Source of the DNA: VSJD01 sp041653875
GTDB taxonomy: Bacteria; Verrucomicrobiota; Kiritimatiellia; JAAZAB01
Direction of reading: 5' to 3'
NCBI GenBank assembly: GCA_041653875.1
Contig: JBAZEM010000005.1
Span: forward strand, 62,001-126,000
DNA length: 64,000 nucleotides
Shown here: positions 45,804 to 52,977 of the stretch, piece after piece
How the letters are laid out: the number at the start of each line of letters is the position of its first letter
Position numbering within the stretch: the stretch's first letter is position 1
Program-made: the position numbers and the translations under genes
The notes under the pieces: model-generated
Databases searched by the model: none
The model's input: only the letters and a program-made list of their open reading frames with translations
What the model was told of the DNA's origin: nothing

Positions 45804-47035
45804 GATGGTCCGTCAACCGGCTCGATATCCCCCGTCTTCAAGTCATTTTCCCCACGCCCGTGGGGATGGTCCGCAGGACCAGTCCAAGTCCTCTTGCCAC
45901 AAGCAATTTTCCCCACGCCCGTGGGGATGGTCTGACAAATATCTTTTCGGGTACGCCCAGCTTGTCATTTTCCCCACGCCCGTGGGGATGGTCCGCCCGC
46001 TCTCGCCGGTCGGTTTGTTTTGGTTTGATTTTCCCCACGCCCGTGGGGATGGTCCGGCAACTCCTACAACGGGAGCGGCATCACCGGCATTTTCCCCACG
46101 CCCGTGGGGATGGTCGCCGCTGTTCCGCGACTACAGACGCTCGCGAAGCATTTTCCCCACGCCCGTGGGGATGGTCCGATAACCCGTTCGGTGTTTTGCC
46201 ATGACCAGACATTTTCCCCACGCCCGTGGGGATGGTCCTATACTCCGAACTCGCTACGGCCATGTTGCCCCATTTTCCCCACGCCCGTGGGGATGGTCCA
46301 TAAGAGTGAGTACGCGGCTTGTTTTTGGTAGTATTTTCCCCACGCCCGTGGGGATGGTCCCAGGTTGCGGCGCCGGCAATGGGTGATTTTTCTATTTTCC
46401 CCACGCCCGTGGGGATGGTCCAGTGGCGGGGCATATGGATTGGGAGGAACAGGAATTTTCCCCACGCCCGTGGGGATGGTCCGGCATTGAGATAGCGGGC
46501 GCGGGCTTTTGAGACATTTTCCCCACGCCCGTGGGGATGGTCCTCAACTCAACGACGATCCGTTGCTTTTGCTCAAATTTTCCCCACGCCCGTGGGGATG
46601 GTCCGTAGGTATTTGCGCCGGTGATGTCAATCGCCATATTTTCCCCACGCCCGTGGGGATGGTCCATGAACCTCTTCTTTCAACCCAGTTTTTTTGTTAT
46701 TTTCCCCACGCCCGTGGGGATGGTCCTGTTTGAGCGATTTCTCGGAGTTGTCGAGGATGATTTTCCCCACGCCCGTGGGGATGGTCCGATTCGCGTTGAC
46801 TTCCCGCAGGTGTTTTCGGCATTTTCCCCACGCCCGTGGGGATGGTCCGTCTTTCCACCACCGAGACGTCCTTCGTAAATCATTTTCCCCACGCCCGTGG
46901 GGATGGTCCGCCGTCCGCCCCATTCGTCCCCGCCGGGATGACATTTTCCCCACGCCCGTGGGGATGGTCCGTCGGCGGGTATTATGGCCGGCTCGGGCAG
47001 GACATTTTCCCCACGCCCGTGGGGATGGTCCGTAC

Positions 47036-47071
47036 GTGGCACGCCCCCCGCGCGGGGGCGTGGATTGAAAC
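47036..47071 (+). repeat. solitary type I-C-like CRISPR repeat
   Basis: Directly after the last I-E repeat comes GTGGCACGCCCCCCG followed by CGCGGGGGCGTGGATTGAAAC without its first base overlap; the 3' end GTGGATTGAAAC and the GC-rich palindrome are the hallmark of type I-C repeats. It occurs once; no second copy follows in the next 100 bp. It has the same orientation as the Cas3'' fragment at 31339. Confidence 0.8.
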
Positions 47072-47098
47072 ACACGATTTGCAATGTTCGATTTTCTA

Positions 47099-47127
47099 TT
47101 GACAGAACATGCGTTATAACGTATGTT
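47099..47127 (+). promoter_or_regulatory. promoter with overlapping palindromic operator for the toxin-antitoxin pair
   Basis: TTGACA (47099-47104) and TATGTT (47122-47127) are 17 bp apart. The spacer and -10 lie inside a near-perfect 22-bp palindrome (47106-47127; AACATGCGTT/AACGTATGTT halves, one mismatched pair), a likely binding site for the antitoxin or the complex. Confidence 0.65.
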
Positions 47128-47192
47128 TCGTCATATCACAACGGGAAAATCAGGCGGAAAAAATACCACATGGGCAAGGAGAAGATGAGCTT

Positions 47193-47468
47193 ATGAGCAA
47201 AATTATTTCCATGCAGGACATGCGGCTCTCTCTGGCGAGCATTGCCAATCAGGCTCAGTCCGGCGAAACATTCATTGTCGTCCGCAGCTCGAAGCCGGTA
47301 TTCAAGATCATTCCACCTTTCGAGAAGATCAAGCCCGCCGGCAAGCTCCCGATGTCCTTGGCGGAAATCACGGACACGTTGGATGCGGTCAAGGCTTGCT
47401 ATGACCTCTCAGAAAACGATCTGGACGGGATCATTCATGAAGCCCATGCGGAATATGGAAGAAAATGA
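47193..47468 (+). CDS. Phd/YefM-type antitoxin
   Basis: A 91-residue protein from the ATG at 47193 with AAGGAGA about 15 bases upstream. MSKIISMQDMRLSLASIANQ and SGETFIVVRSSKPVFKI follow the Phd/YefM pattern: an N-terminal DNA-binding fold and a C-terminal toxin-binding helix (AVKACYDLSENDLDGII). It overlaps the PIN toxin gene by 4 bp. A palindrome over the promoter suggests autoregulation. Confidence 0.85.
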   Translation: MSKIISMQDMRLSLASIANQAQSGETFIVVRSSKPVFKIIPPFEKIKPAGKLPMSLAEITDTLDAVKACYDLSENDLDGIIHEAHAEYGRK

Positions 47469-47881
47469 AACGCGTTGTGTGCGATACGAACGTGATTCTT
47501 TCAGGCATGCTCTGGAACGGCGCTCCGCGGCAGATGCTGGCCCGCATCGAACAAGGCAAATACAACCTTTTCACCAGCCGAATGCTGCTGGAAGAACTCG
47601 ATCGGGTTCTGAGATATCCCAAGTTTACAACCATATTCGCAAAGGCCGGCCTGGTCCGCCAGGACATTCTGCGGTGGATGGTGCGGAATTCTACCATCGT
47701 CATGTCCAAGCCCCTTGATCGGCCGGTGGTTTTGGACGACCCGAACGACGACTGCATTCTGGCTTGTGCTGTATCTGCCTCGGCGGAGGCGGCGGTTTCC
47801 GGAGACAAGCATCTTCTCAATATCCATTCGTTCCGGGGAATTCCAATTCTGACTACAGGCCGGTTTCTGGCCGTCACCTGA
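47465..47881 (+). CDS. PIN-family toxin (COG1569 type)
   Basis: A 138-residue PIN RNase starting MKRVVCDTNVILSGMLWNG, with LLEELDRVLRYPKF and the acidic pair in DDPNDDCILACAVSASAE, then VSGDKHLL. This subgroup pairs with Phd/YefM or RHH antitoxins. It is coupled to the antitoxin by ATGA. It sits immediately beyond the CRISPR array and the I-C-like repeat, a common position for such modules near defence loci. Confidence 0.88.
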   Translation: MKRVVCDTNVILSGMLWNGAPRQMLARIEQGKYNLFTSRMLLEELDRVLRYPKFTTIFAKAGLVRQDILRWMVRNSTIVMSKPLDRPVVLDDPNDDCILACAVSASAEAAVSGDKHLLNIHSFRGIPILTTGRFLAVT

Positions 47882-48003
47882 TATTATCGCCCCCGCCTGC
47901 GCGATTCTCCCGAAACGCTTGCTTTGCGAAGCTCGGATCAGGAGACGGGGGGATATCCGCGCACCTACCCTCTGGTCGCCGGCAAGAAAAACATCGAGAA
48001 CAA

Positions 48004-49185
48004 TTATGAACTTTTGCTTTTTTGAGCAGTTTTGAGGTGGAACGAGAAAACGGAACCTTTGCCCAGGGTGCTTTCAACCTCGATTTTCGTGCCGTGGATC
48101 CCGGCTAATTCCATGGCAATGGCCAGGCCCAGGCCGGTGCCGCGCTCATTGACGGCCACGGCTTTATTGGCTCGAAAATATTCCTCGAAAATGCGGGGCA
48201 AATGTTTGGCTTCGATCCCAATCCCGTGATCCGCGACCGATATTTTAACGAGCGAGGGCGGCTCCGCCTTGACCGCAATCGAAATCGTCGAGCCGTTCGG
48301 CGAATAATAAATCGCGTTTTCCAGAAGATTGGACAGTAAGATAAGAATCTGATTGCGATTGCAGTGCACGAAAACATCGTCGAACGACGCCGGCACGGAT
48401 ATCGTAATCTCGCGGGAAACAGCCAGGGCCGAAAGATGCTTGACCACCGAGGACACGATACTCTCGATCGAGCATACACCCATTTGGATGTTTTCTTTGA
48501 CAAGCGATTTCAAGTTGGCCAGTTCCAGCATGCCTTTGATGGAATCGCTCAGGAGAATGCACCGTTTATTGATTTTTTCGACAATCGCCAGGGTCATCTT
48601 CGGGATTTCGCCCGTATAACCTTCCAGGATCAGATCGGTATAACTCTGAATGGCGGCGAACGGCGCTTTGAGCTGATGGGTGGCATGCATCAGATATTTG
48701 GTTTTTTCGTTATTGATCTGCTGTAACTTCTCGTTGAGCTTTTCATACTCGACGATTTTTTGCTCAAGTTCCCGGTTGGCCTTTTCCTGCTCCCTCGTTC
48801 TCTCCAAAACGCGGCGTTCGAGCACAAGGTTGTAATCCTCCAGGCGGTCGGAAACTTCCTGCTGTAAATCGAGCAGGTGGAAAATAATACGCGCGTCTTC
48901 CGAGCCGATCACTCGCGTGTTTTCCTGCTTTTGCGCAAGGACCCGGGCGAATATTTCCTTGCGGCCGGTTACTTCAAAAATCAGATCGATGCCCTTGTCC
49001 GCACAGATTGCGGCCATCTGCGTGTGGCACTGAATCCCGCGCCGGCGCGCCAGGATAATTCCCGGAGCGGACGGATCGACGTCACAAACGTGCTTGACGA
49101 CAACACGCGGCATTTTCAGCAAAGTTTCGAGGATTGCGGTTCCGCCTTTGCCGGCGCCAATAATTGCGATAACTTCTGTTTTCAT
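48004..49185 (-). CDS. sensor histidine kinase with N-terminal Rossmann (NAD(P)-binding-like) domain
   Basis: A 393-residue soluble kinase. Residues 1-105 form a dinucleotide-binding-like domain (VIAIIGAGKGGTAILETLL, then DLIFEVTGRKEIFARVL) in the usual sensor position. A coiled coil follows (about 110-165), then the H-box YLMHATHQLKAPFAAIQS, N-box LLENAIYYSPNG, and G boxes ISVADHGIGI and RGTGLGLAIA. No transmembrane segment is seen, so the signal is cytoplasmic and may be a nucleotide or metabolite. The response regulator at 49455 is divergent and a likely partner. Confidence 0.85.
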   Translation of the reverse strand: MKTEVIAIIGAGKGGTAILETLLKMPRVVVKHVCDVDPSAPGIILARRRGIQCHTQMAAICADKGIDLIFEVTGRKEIFARVLAQKQENTRVIGSEDARIIFHLLDLQQEVSDRLEDYNLVLERRVLERTREQEKANRELEQKIVEYEKLNEKLQQINNEKTKYLMHATHQLKAPFAAIQSYTDLILEGYTGEIPKMTLAIVEKINKRCILLSDSIKGMLELANLKSLVKENIQMGVCSIESIVSSVVKHLSALAVSREITISVPASFDDVFVHCNRNQILILLSNLLENAIYYSPNGSTISIAVKAEPPSLVKISVADHGIGIEAKHLPRIFEEYFRANKAVAVNERGTGLGLAIAMELAGIHGTKIEVESTLGKGSVFSFHLKTAQKSKSS

Positions 49186-49247
49186 TGTGCGGCGAATTTG
49201 TTTCGCGTACGATAAAAATCCGGAACGTAATGTCGCTGTAACGCGGG

Positions 49248-49304
49248 GTGTAGATGCGGTTCGATAGAACCGCAGATTTGCCGTTCTGCGAACGGCCGCT
49301 ACAC
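49248..49304 (-). repeat. 57-bp double-hairpin repeat, copy 2
   Basis: GTGTAG/CTACAC ends enclose GCGGTTCGATAGAACCGC and GCCGTTCTGCGAACGGC. It is in the orientation opposite to 23610-23666, and lies between the divergent kinase and regulator genes. Confidence 0.88.
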
Positions 49305-49378
49305 CGCATCCACGACGCCCCGTCTTGTGATGAGCGCGCCCCCTGGAACCAGGCGTTACTCCTCAGAACAAAAAAAGG

Positions 49379-49408
49379 CTGTCAATAAAACAGCGGCCAT
49401 GCTATACT
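49379..49408 (+). promoter_or_regulatory. possible promoter of the response regulator gene
   Basis: TATACT at 49403-49408 fits a -10 box. CTGTCA at 49379-49384, 18 bp upstream, is a weak -35. This would start the transcript about 40 bp before the ATG at 49455. Confidence 0.4.
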
Positions 49409-49454
49409 AATCCGATAAATAAAGCGAATTATTCCATCGCACACGGGTAAATCA

Positions 49455-49865
49455 ATGAAAGCAATATATATTATCGATGATGACCGGAATATCGTTGAAG
49501 CCATGAGCATTGTGCTCCAGGCCCACGGCTATGAAGTGGCGGCGCAATACGACGAGGAGAATGTCATTGAGAATCTCATCGCCCACAAGCCAGACCTTGT
49601 GATTCTGGATGTCATCTTTCCCCAGAATCCCAGCGCCGGTTTCGATATCGCCCGGCAAATCAAGAAAAACCAAGCCACGGCGTCAATCCCGATCATCATG
49701 CTTTCGGCGATCAACGAAAAAGGCGTCTATGCCGGCACATTTTCCAATAATGACCGGGACGACGCCTGGCTGCCGGTCGAAGAATTCATCGAGAAACCGA
49801 TAAAAAACAACCAGCTGTTGCAGAAAGTCAAAGCGGTCATTGAGAAAAATCAGCCCGGCGCGTGA
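49455..49865 (+). CDS. single-domain response regulator
   Basis: A 136-residue receiver domain with no output domain. The acidic pocket is DDD at residues 8-10, the phospho-acceptor is Asp52 in LVILDVIFP, the Ser in IIMLSAIN and Lys114 in FIEKPIKN complete the active site. It is divergent from the Rossmann-sensor kinase and probably receives phosphate from it. With no DNA-binding domain, it must act by protein contact. Confidence 0.92.
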   Translation: MKAIYIIDDDRNIVEAMSIVLQAHGYEVAAQYDEENVIENLIAHKPDLVILDVIFPQNPSAGFDIARQIKKNQATASIPIIMLSAINEKGVYAGTFSNNDRDDAWLPVEEFIEKPIKNNQLLQKVKAVIEKNQPGA

Positions 49866-50100
49866 GGCGCCTTGCGATATCCTTCGATAATTGCATCTTG
49901 CTGAACGTCGATCCATTCCACCGCGCCCGTACGGCGACAGTCGCGGCGCGTAACGCCCCCTCCGACAAGAAGGAATCTGTCTTACACCCCGCGCGCCTGC
50001 CTTGACCTAAAAAAGCTTTTTTTAACGAAAAACCAGCGTATGCTTTACGAATTAATTCCATAGGATACAAGCATTCGCTAACAAGCGGCGAGAGGATCAT

Positions 50101-50556
50101 GTGAATTCGGAACAACGCGTGGCAGAGACGGTTTGGCCTTGGCGCACGCCGCCCCAGGCGCCCGCTATCGGCGTGTGGGCGCGCCGGCGGCGCGCCCTGC
50201 TCCAAGGCATCGTCACGGCGGCAATCGCCACCTTCCTGACGTGGCGGCTTGGCCGTTACCGGCTGGGGCTATTCCTGTATTGCTTTAGCGCCGGCATCCT
50301 GATTTGCGGTTTTCTGGCGCCCAAAGCGTTCGATATTCTGGAACGCATGGGCCAGAAGCTGGCCCATGTTGTGGCGCTGGCGCTGACCTGGATATTGCTG
50401 TTGCCGTTTTTTTACCTGTGCTTCGCGCCGGCGCATCTGGTCCTGAAGCTTATGGGCAAGGACCCCATGCGGCGCCGTTTCGACCGCAAGCGCAGGTCTT
50501 ACTGGGTGGACCACAAGCCGCCAACCGCGCCACAGCCCTATACGAGGCAGTATTAA
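50101..50556 (+). CDS. SxtJ-family membrane protein
   Basis: A 151-residue protein from a GTG start at 50101, with two hydrophobic regions (about residues 33-72 and 82-108) and the C-terminal signature LMGKDPMRRRFDRKRRSYWV, typical of SxtJ-like proteins. These are coded beside carbamoyltransferases of the SxtI/NodU type. The stop TAA shares one base with the ATG of the carbamoyltransferase, so the two are co-translated. Its biochemical role is unknown; anchoring the enzyme at the membrane is a guess. Confidence 0.82.
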   Translation: MNSEQRVAETVWPWRTPPQAPAIGVWARRRRALLQGIVTAAIATFLTWRLGRYRLGLFLYCFSAGILICGFLAPKAFDILERMGQKLAHVVALALTWILLLPFFYLCFAPAHLVLKLMGKDPMRRRFDRKRRSYWVDHKPPTAPQPYTRQY

Positions 50557-52388
50557 TGAACATCCTGGGAATCAGCGCTTATTACCATGACTCGGCGGCC
50601 GCGCTGGTGCGGGATGGCGAGATCGTTGCGGCGGCCCAGGAGGAGCGCTTCACCCGCAAAAAACATGACGCCGGTTTTCCCCTGCAGGCCATTCGGTATT
50701 GCCTGGCGGAAGGCCAAATCGCAACGGGCCAGTTGGATGCCGTCGCGTTTTACGACAAACCGATCGCCAAGTTCGCCCGCATCCTGGAAACCTATTTCAG
50801 TGTGGCGCCCCGCGGCCTGCGATCCTTCATGATGGCCCTACCCCTGTGGCTGAAGCAAAAGCTCTGGATCCCGATGGAAATCGAAGCCGCGCTGGAATCC
50901 CTGGGATTCCCGCCCGGCATCCCGCTATATTTTCCCGAGCATCACGAATCCCATGCCGCCAGCGCTTTTTTCCCATCCCCGTTCGAAGAGGCCGCCATCC
51001 TGACATTGGATGGGGTCGGCGAATGGGCCACCAGCACAATCGGACGGGGCCAACAAAATCGCTTGGACATCCTGAAAGAGCTTCGTTTTCCCCATTCGTT
51101 GGGGTTGTTGTATTCGGCCTTCACCTATTTCACGGGGTTCCGGGTCAACTCGGGCGAATACAAACTCATGGGCCTGGCGCCTTACGGCGAACCGATTTAT
51201 GTGAATCGTATTCTGGACAACCTGCTGGACCTCAAGGAAGACGGCTCGTTCCGGCTCAACCTGGACTATTTCGGCTATTTGGATGGATTGACCATGACCA
51301 ATGCCAAGTTCAGCCGGCTGTTCGACGGACCGCCGCGGAAGGCGGAGGCGGAAATCTCCCGGCGGGAAATGGACCTGGCCCGCTCAATCCAGGTGGTGAC
51401 CGAGGAAATTGTCCTGCGCATGGCGCGCACCGCGCGCGCGCTCACGGGACTGGAGAACTTGTGTTTGGCCGGAGGCGTGGCGCTCAACTGCGTGGCCAAC
51501 GGCCGGCTCCTGCGGGAAGGGCCGTTCAAAAACATCTGGATTCAGCCGGCGTCCGGCGATGCCGGCGGCGCCCTGGGCGCGGCGCTCATGGTGTGGCATG
51601 CGGTCCGGAATCAGCCCCGCGCGGCTGACGGCATCCACGACCGCATGCAGGGGTCTTACCTGGGCCCGGCATTCGCCGAATCGGAAATCGAGGCCTTCTT
51701 GCAGGCCCGGGGCTACCCGGCCGAAAAAATAAGCGATCCCGCGCTGTGGGCCGACCGCATCGCCGATCTGATTGCCGCCGAACAGGTCATCGGCCTGGTG
51801 CACGGGCGCATGGAGTTCGGACCGCGCGCGTTGGGCAACCGCTCCATCATAGGCGATGCCCGCTCGACCAGGATGCAGTCCATCATGAACCTCAAGATCA
51901 AGTACCGCGAATCGTTCCGCCCATTCGCGCCAACCTGCCTGGAAGAGCGGGTCGGCGAGTATTTCGACCTGGACCGGCCCTCCCCTTACATGCTCCTGGT
52001 GGCGCCGGTGCGGGGCAGTCGGTGTCTCGGTGTTACCGAAGCCCAAAAAATTCCCGTGCGCGAACGGATCAAGCAGGTCCGATCGGACGTGCCCGCCATT
52101 ACGCATGTCGATTATTCCGCGCGGGTTCAATCGGTGGCGCGCGCGACAAACCCCGGCTATTACGACATTATCAAGGCCTTCGAAAAGAAAACCGGGTGCG
52201 GCATCATCATCAACACCTCGTTCAACGTCCGCGGCGAACCGATCGTCTGCACGCCGGAAGACGCTTATCGCTGTTTTATGCGGACGGAAATGGATGCGCT
52301 GGTGCTGGGTTCGTTTATCCTGGACAAGAAACGCCAACCGTCCTGGACCGAAAAGAAAAACTGGCGCGAGGACTACGTGCTGGATTGA
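50556..52388 (+). CDS. carbamoyltransferase (NodU/CmcH/SxtI family)
   Basis: A 610-residue protein. The N-terminal YrdC-like/ASKHA domain starts MNILGISAYYHDSAAALVRD, with HHESHAASAFFPSPF and LTLDGVGEWATS; GVALNCVANGRLL and EFGPRALGNRSIIGDAR are further signatures. The C-terminal part (RPFAPTCLEE ... NTSFNVRGEPIVCTPEDA) is complete. The family moves a carbamoyl group from carbamoyl phosphate via carbamoyl-AMP to a hydroxyl of a sugar or natural product. The substrate may be a surface glycan, but no neighbour proves this. Confidence 0.93.
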   Translation: MNILGISAYYHDSAAALVRDGEIVAAAQEERFTRKKHDAGFPLQAIRYCLAEGQIATGQLDAVAFYDKPIAKFARILETYFSVAPRGLRSFMMALPLWLKQKLWIPMEIEAALESLGFPPGIPLYFPEHHESHAASAFFPSPFEEAAILTLDGVGEWATSTIGRGQQNRLDILKELRFPHSLGLLYSAFTYFTGFRVNSGEYKLMGLAPYGEPIYVNRILDNLLDLKEDGSFRLNLDYFGYLDGLTMTNAKFSRLFDGPPRKAEAEISRREMDLARSIQVVTEEIVLRMARTARALTGLENLCLAGGVALNCVANGRLLREGPFKNIWIQPASGDAGGALGAALMVWHAVRNQPRAADGIHDRMQGSYLGPAFAESEIEAFLQARGYPAEKISDPALWADRIADLIAAEQVIGLVHGRMEFGPRALGNRSIIGDARSTRMQSIMNLKIKYRESFRPFAPTCLEERVGEYFDLDRPSPYMLLVAPVRGSRCLGVTEAQKIPVRERIKQVRSDVPAITHVDYSARVQSVARATNPGYYDIIKAFEKKTGCGIIINTSFNVRGEPIVCTPEDAYRCFMRTEMDALVLGSFILDKKRQPSWTEKKNWREDYVLD

Positions 52389-52422
52389 GCGGGAAAACTT
52401 GGAACAAACGAGGAGACGGCCG

Positions 52423-52587
52423 ATGAGATTTCTAAAATACCTGGGGCGGTTGCTGAAAGAATTTATGGGCTTCGCCTGGCACAACAAGGTCTGGTGGATT
52501 TTGCCCGTCGTGCTGGTGTTGTTGCTGATGGCCTTGCTGATCGTCCTGGGACAAACGACTGCGCCTTTCATCTACACGCTGTTCTAA
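52423..52587 (+). CDS. DUF5989-family small membrane protein
   Basis: A 54-residue protein starting MRFLKYLGRLLKEFMGFA, with one hydrophobic span (about residues 24-46, WWILPVVLVLLLMALLIVLG). GAGGAGACGGCCG precedes the ATG. DUF5989 proteins are regularly coded with SxtJ and carbamoyltransferase genes, and this is the third member of that trio. The function is unknown. Confidence 0.85.
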   Translation: MRFLKYLGRLLKEFMGFAWHNKVWWILPVVLVLLLMALLIVLGQTTAPFIYTLF

Positions 52588-52977
52588 CCCTCCCGCACAA
52601 CTTGTAAGAACGTGCGCCAGAATTCGGCAAGACGCCGCGTGAGCTTGCCTTATGGACGACGAGACCAATGTCGAATTTCAGCCCCTGTTCATGTATGCCA
52701 AGGGCGCCGACACAAAGAGTTTTTCGATTATGTGGCGCCTGTTCGAGTACACCCGGAATGGCGATGGCCGCACCCTGCGGCTGTTTTTCTCGCCTAAAAT
52801 TAATTTGTCGAAGTGAAGCGTCTTCGATCCGATGAACGCCCATTCCGATTTATTCATGGAACGATCGTTGCTTGTGTGAAAGCGGCTTGATCATCCGCAT
52901 CATAAGGTTCATTGTATTGGAGATCGCGCCACAAACTTGCGTCGCCAACGGTAGTACAATTAAAGGAGGGTTGCGCC
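52588..52977. other. intergenic region with one possible short frame
   Basis: 390 bp between the DUF5989 gene and the lipoprotein gene. Apart from the short frame at 52652-52816, I see only an AAAGGAGGG ribosome binding site at the right end. No strong promoter or hairpin is seen. Confidence 0.5.
52652..52816 (+). CDS. short hypothetical frame, perhaps a protein remnant
   Basis: A 54-residue frame: it includes VEFQPLFMYAKGADTKSFS and WRLFEYTRNGDGRTLRLFF. The repeated L-F-x-Y-x-R-x-G-D pattern is like repeats found in some large bacterial envelope proteins, so it may be the tail of a lost gene. No ribosome binding site is obvious. I do not recognise a function. Confidence 0.3.
   Translation: MDDETNVEFQPLFMYAKGADTKSFSIMWRLFEYTRNGDGRTLRLFFSPKINLSK

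Larger units (their letters stand above)
40933..47031 (+). CRISPR. type I-E CRISPR array, 91 repeats and 90 spacers, interrupted twice
   Basis: The 28-nt repeat starts ATTTTCCCCACG and ends CGTGGGGATGGTCC, with 7-bp stem arms CCCCACG/CGTGGGG, like other I-E repeats. The period is 61 (33-nt spacers; spacer 47 has 34). After removing two 290-bp insertions (element plus duplication), 6071 bp from first to last repeat start gives 90 periods plus one base. Repeats run 40933-43644, 43968-45519 (the last split) and 45845-47031. About two thirds of spacers start with G. Only two repeats differ visibly, at the last base (45933 T, 46116 G). The last repeat is not degenerate. Confidence 0.98.

Noticed and set aside
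43668..45809. The pair of inverted elements as a composite transposon carrying array spacers
   Set aside because: Each copy has its own, different target duplication (ACGAAT and GATGGT), so they inserted independently.
40933..47031. Many overlapping reading frames on both strands with repeated peptides such as FPTPVGMV, HARGDGP and GPSPRAWGK
   Set aside because: They arise from reading through the 61-bp CRISPR period, in which three repeat frames are open. They are not proteins.
49248..49304. The double hairpin as an intrinsic terminator of the histidine kinase gene
   Set aside because: It lies upstream of both divergent genes, not downstream of one, and has no T tract.
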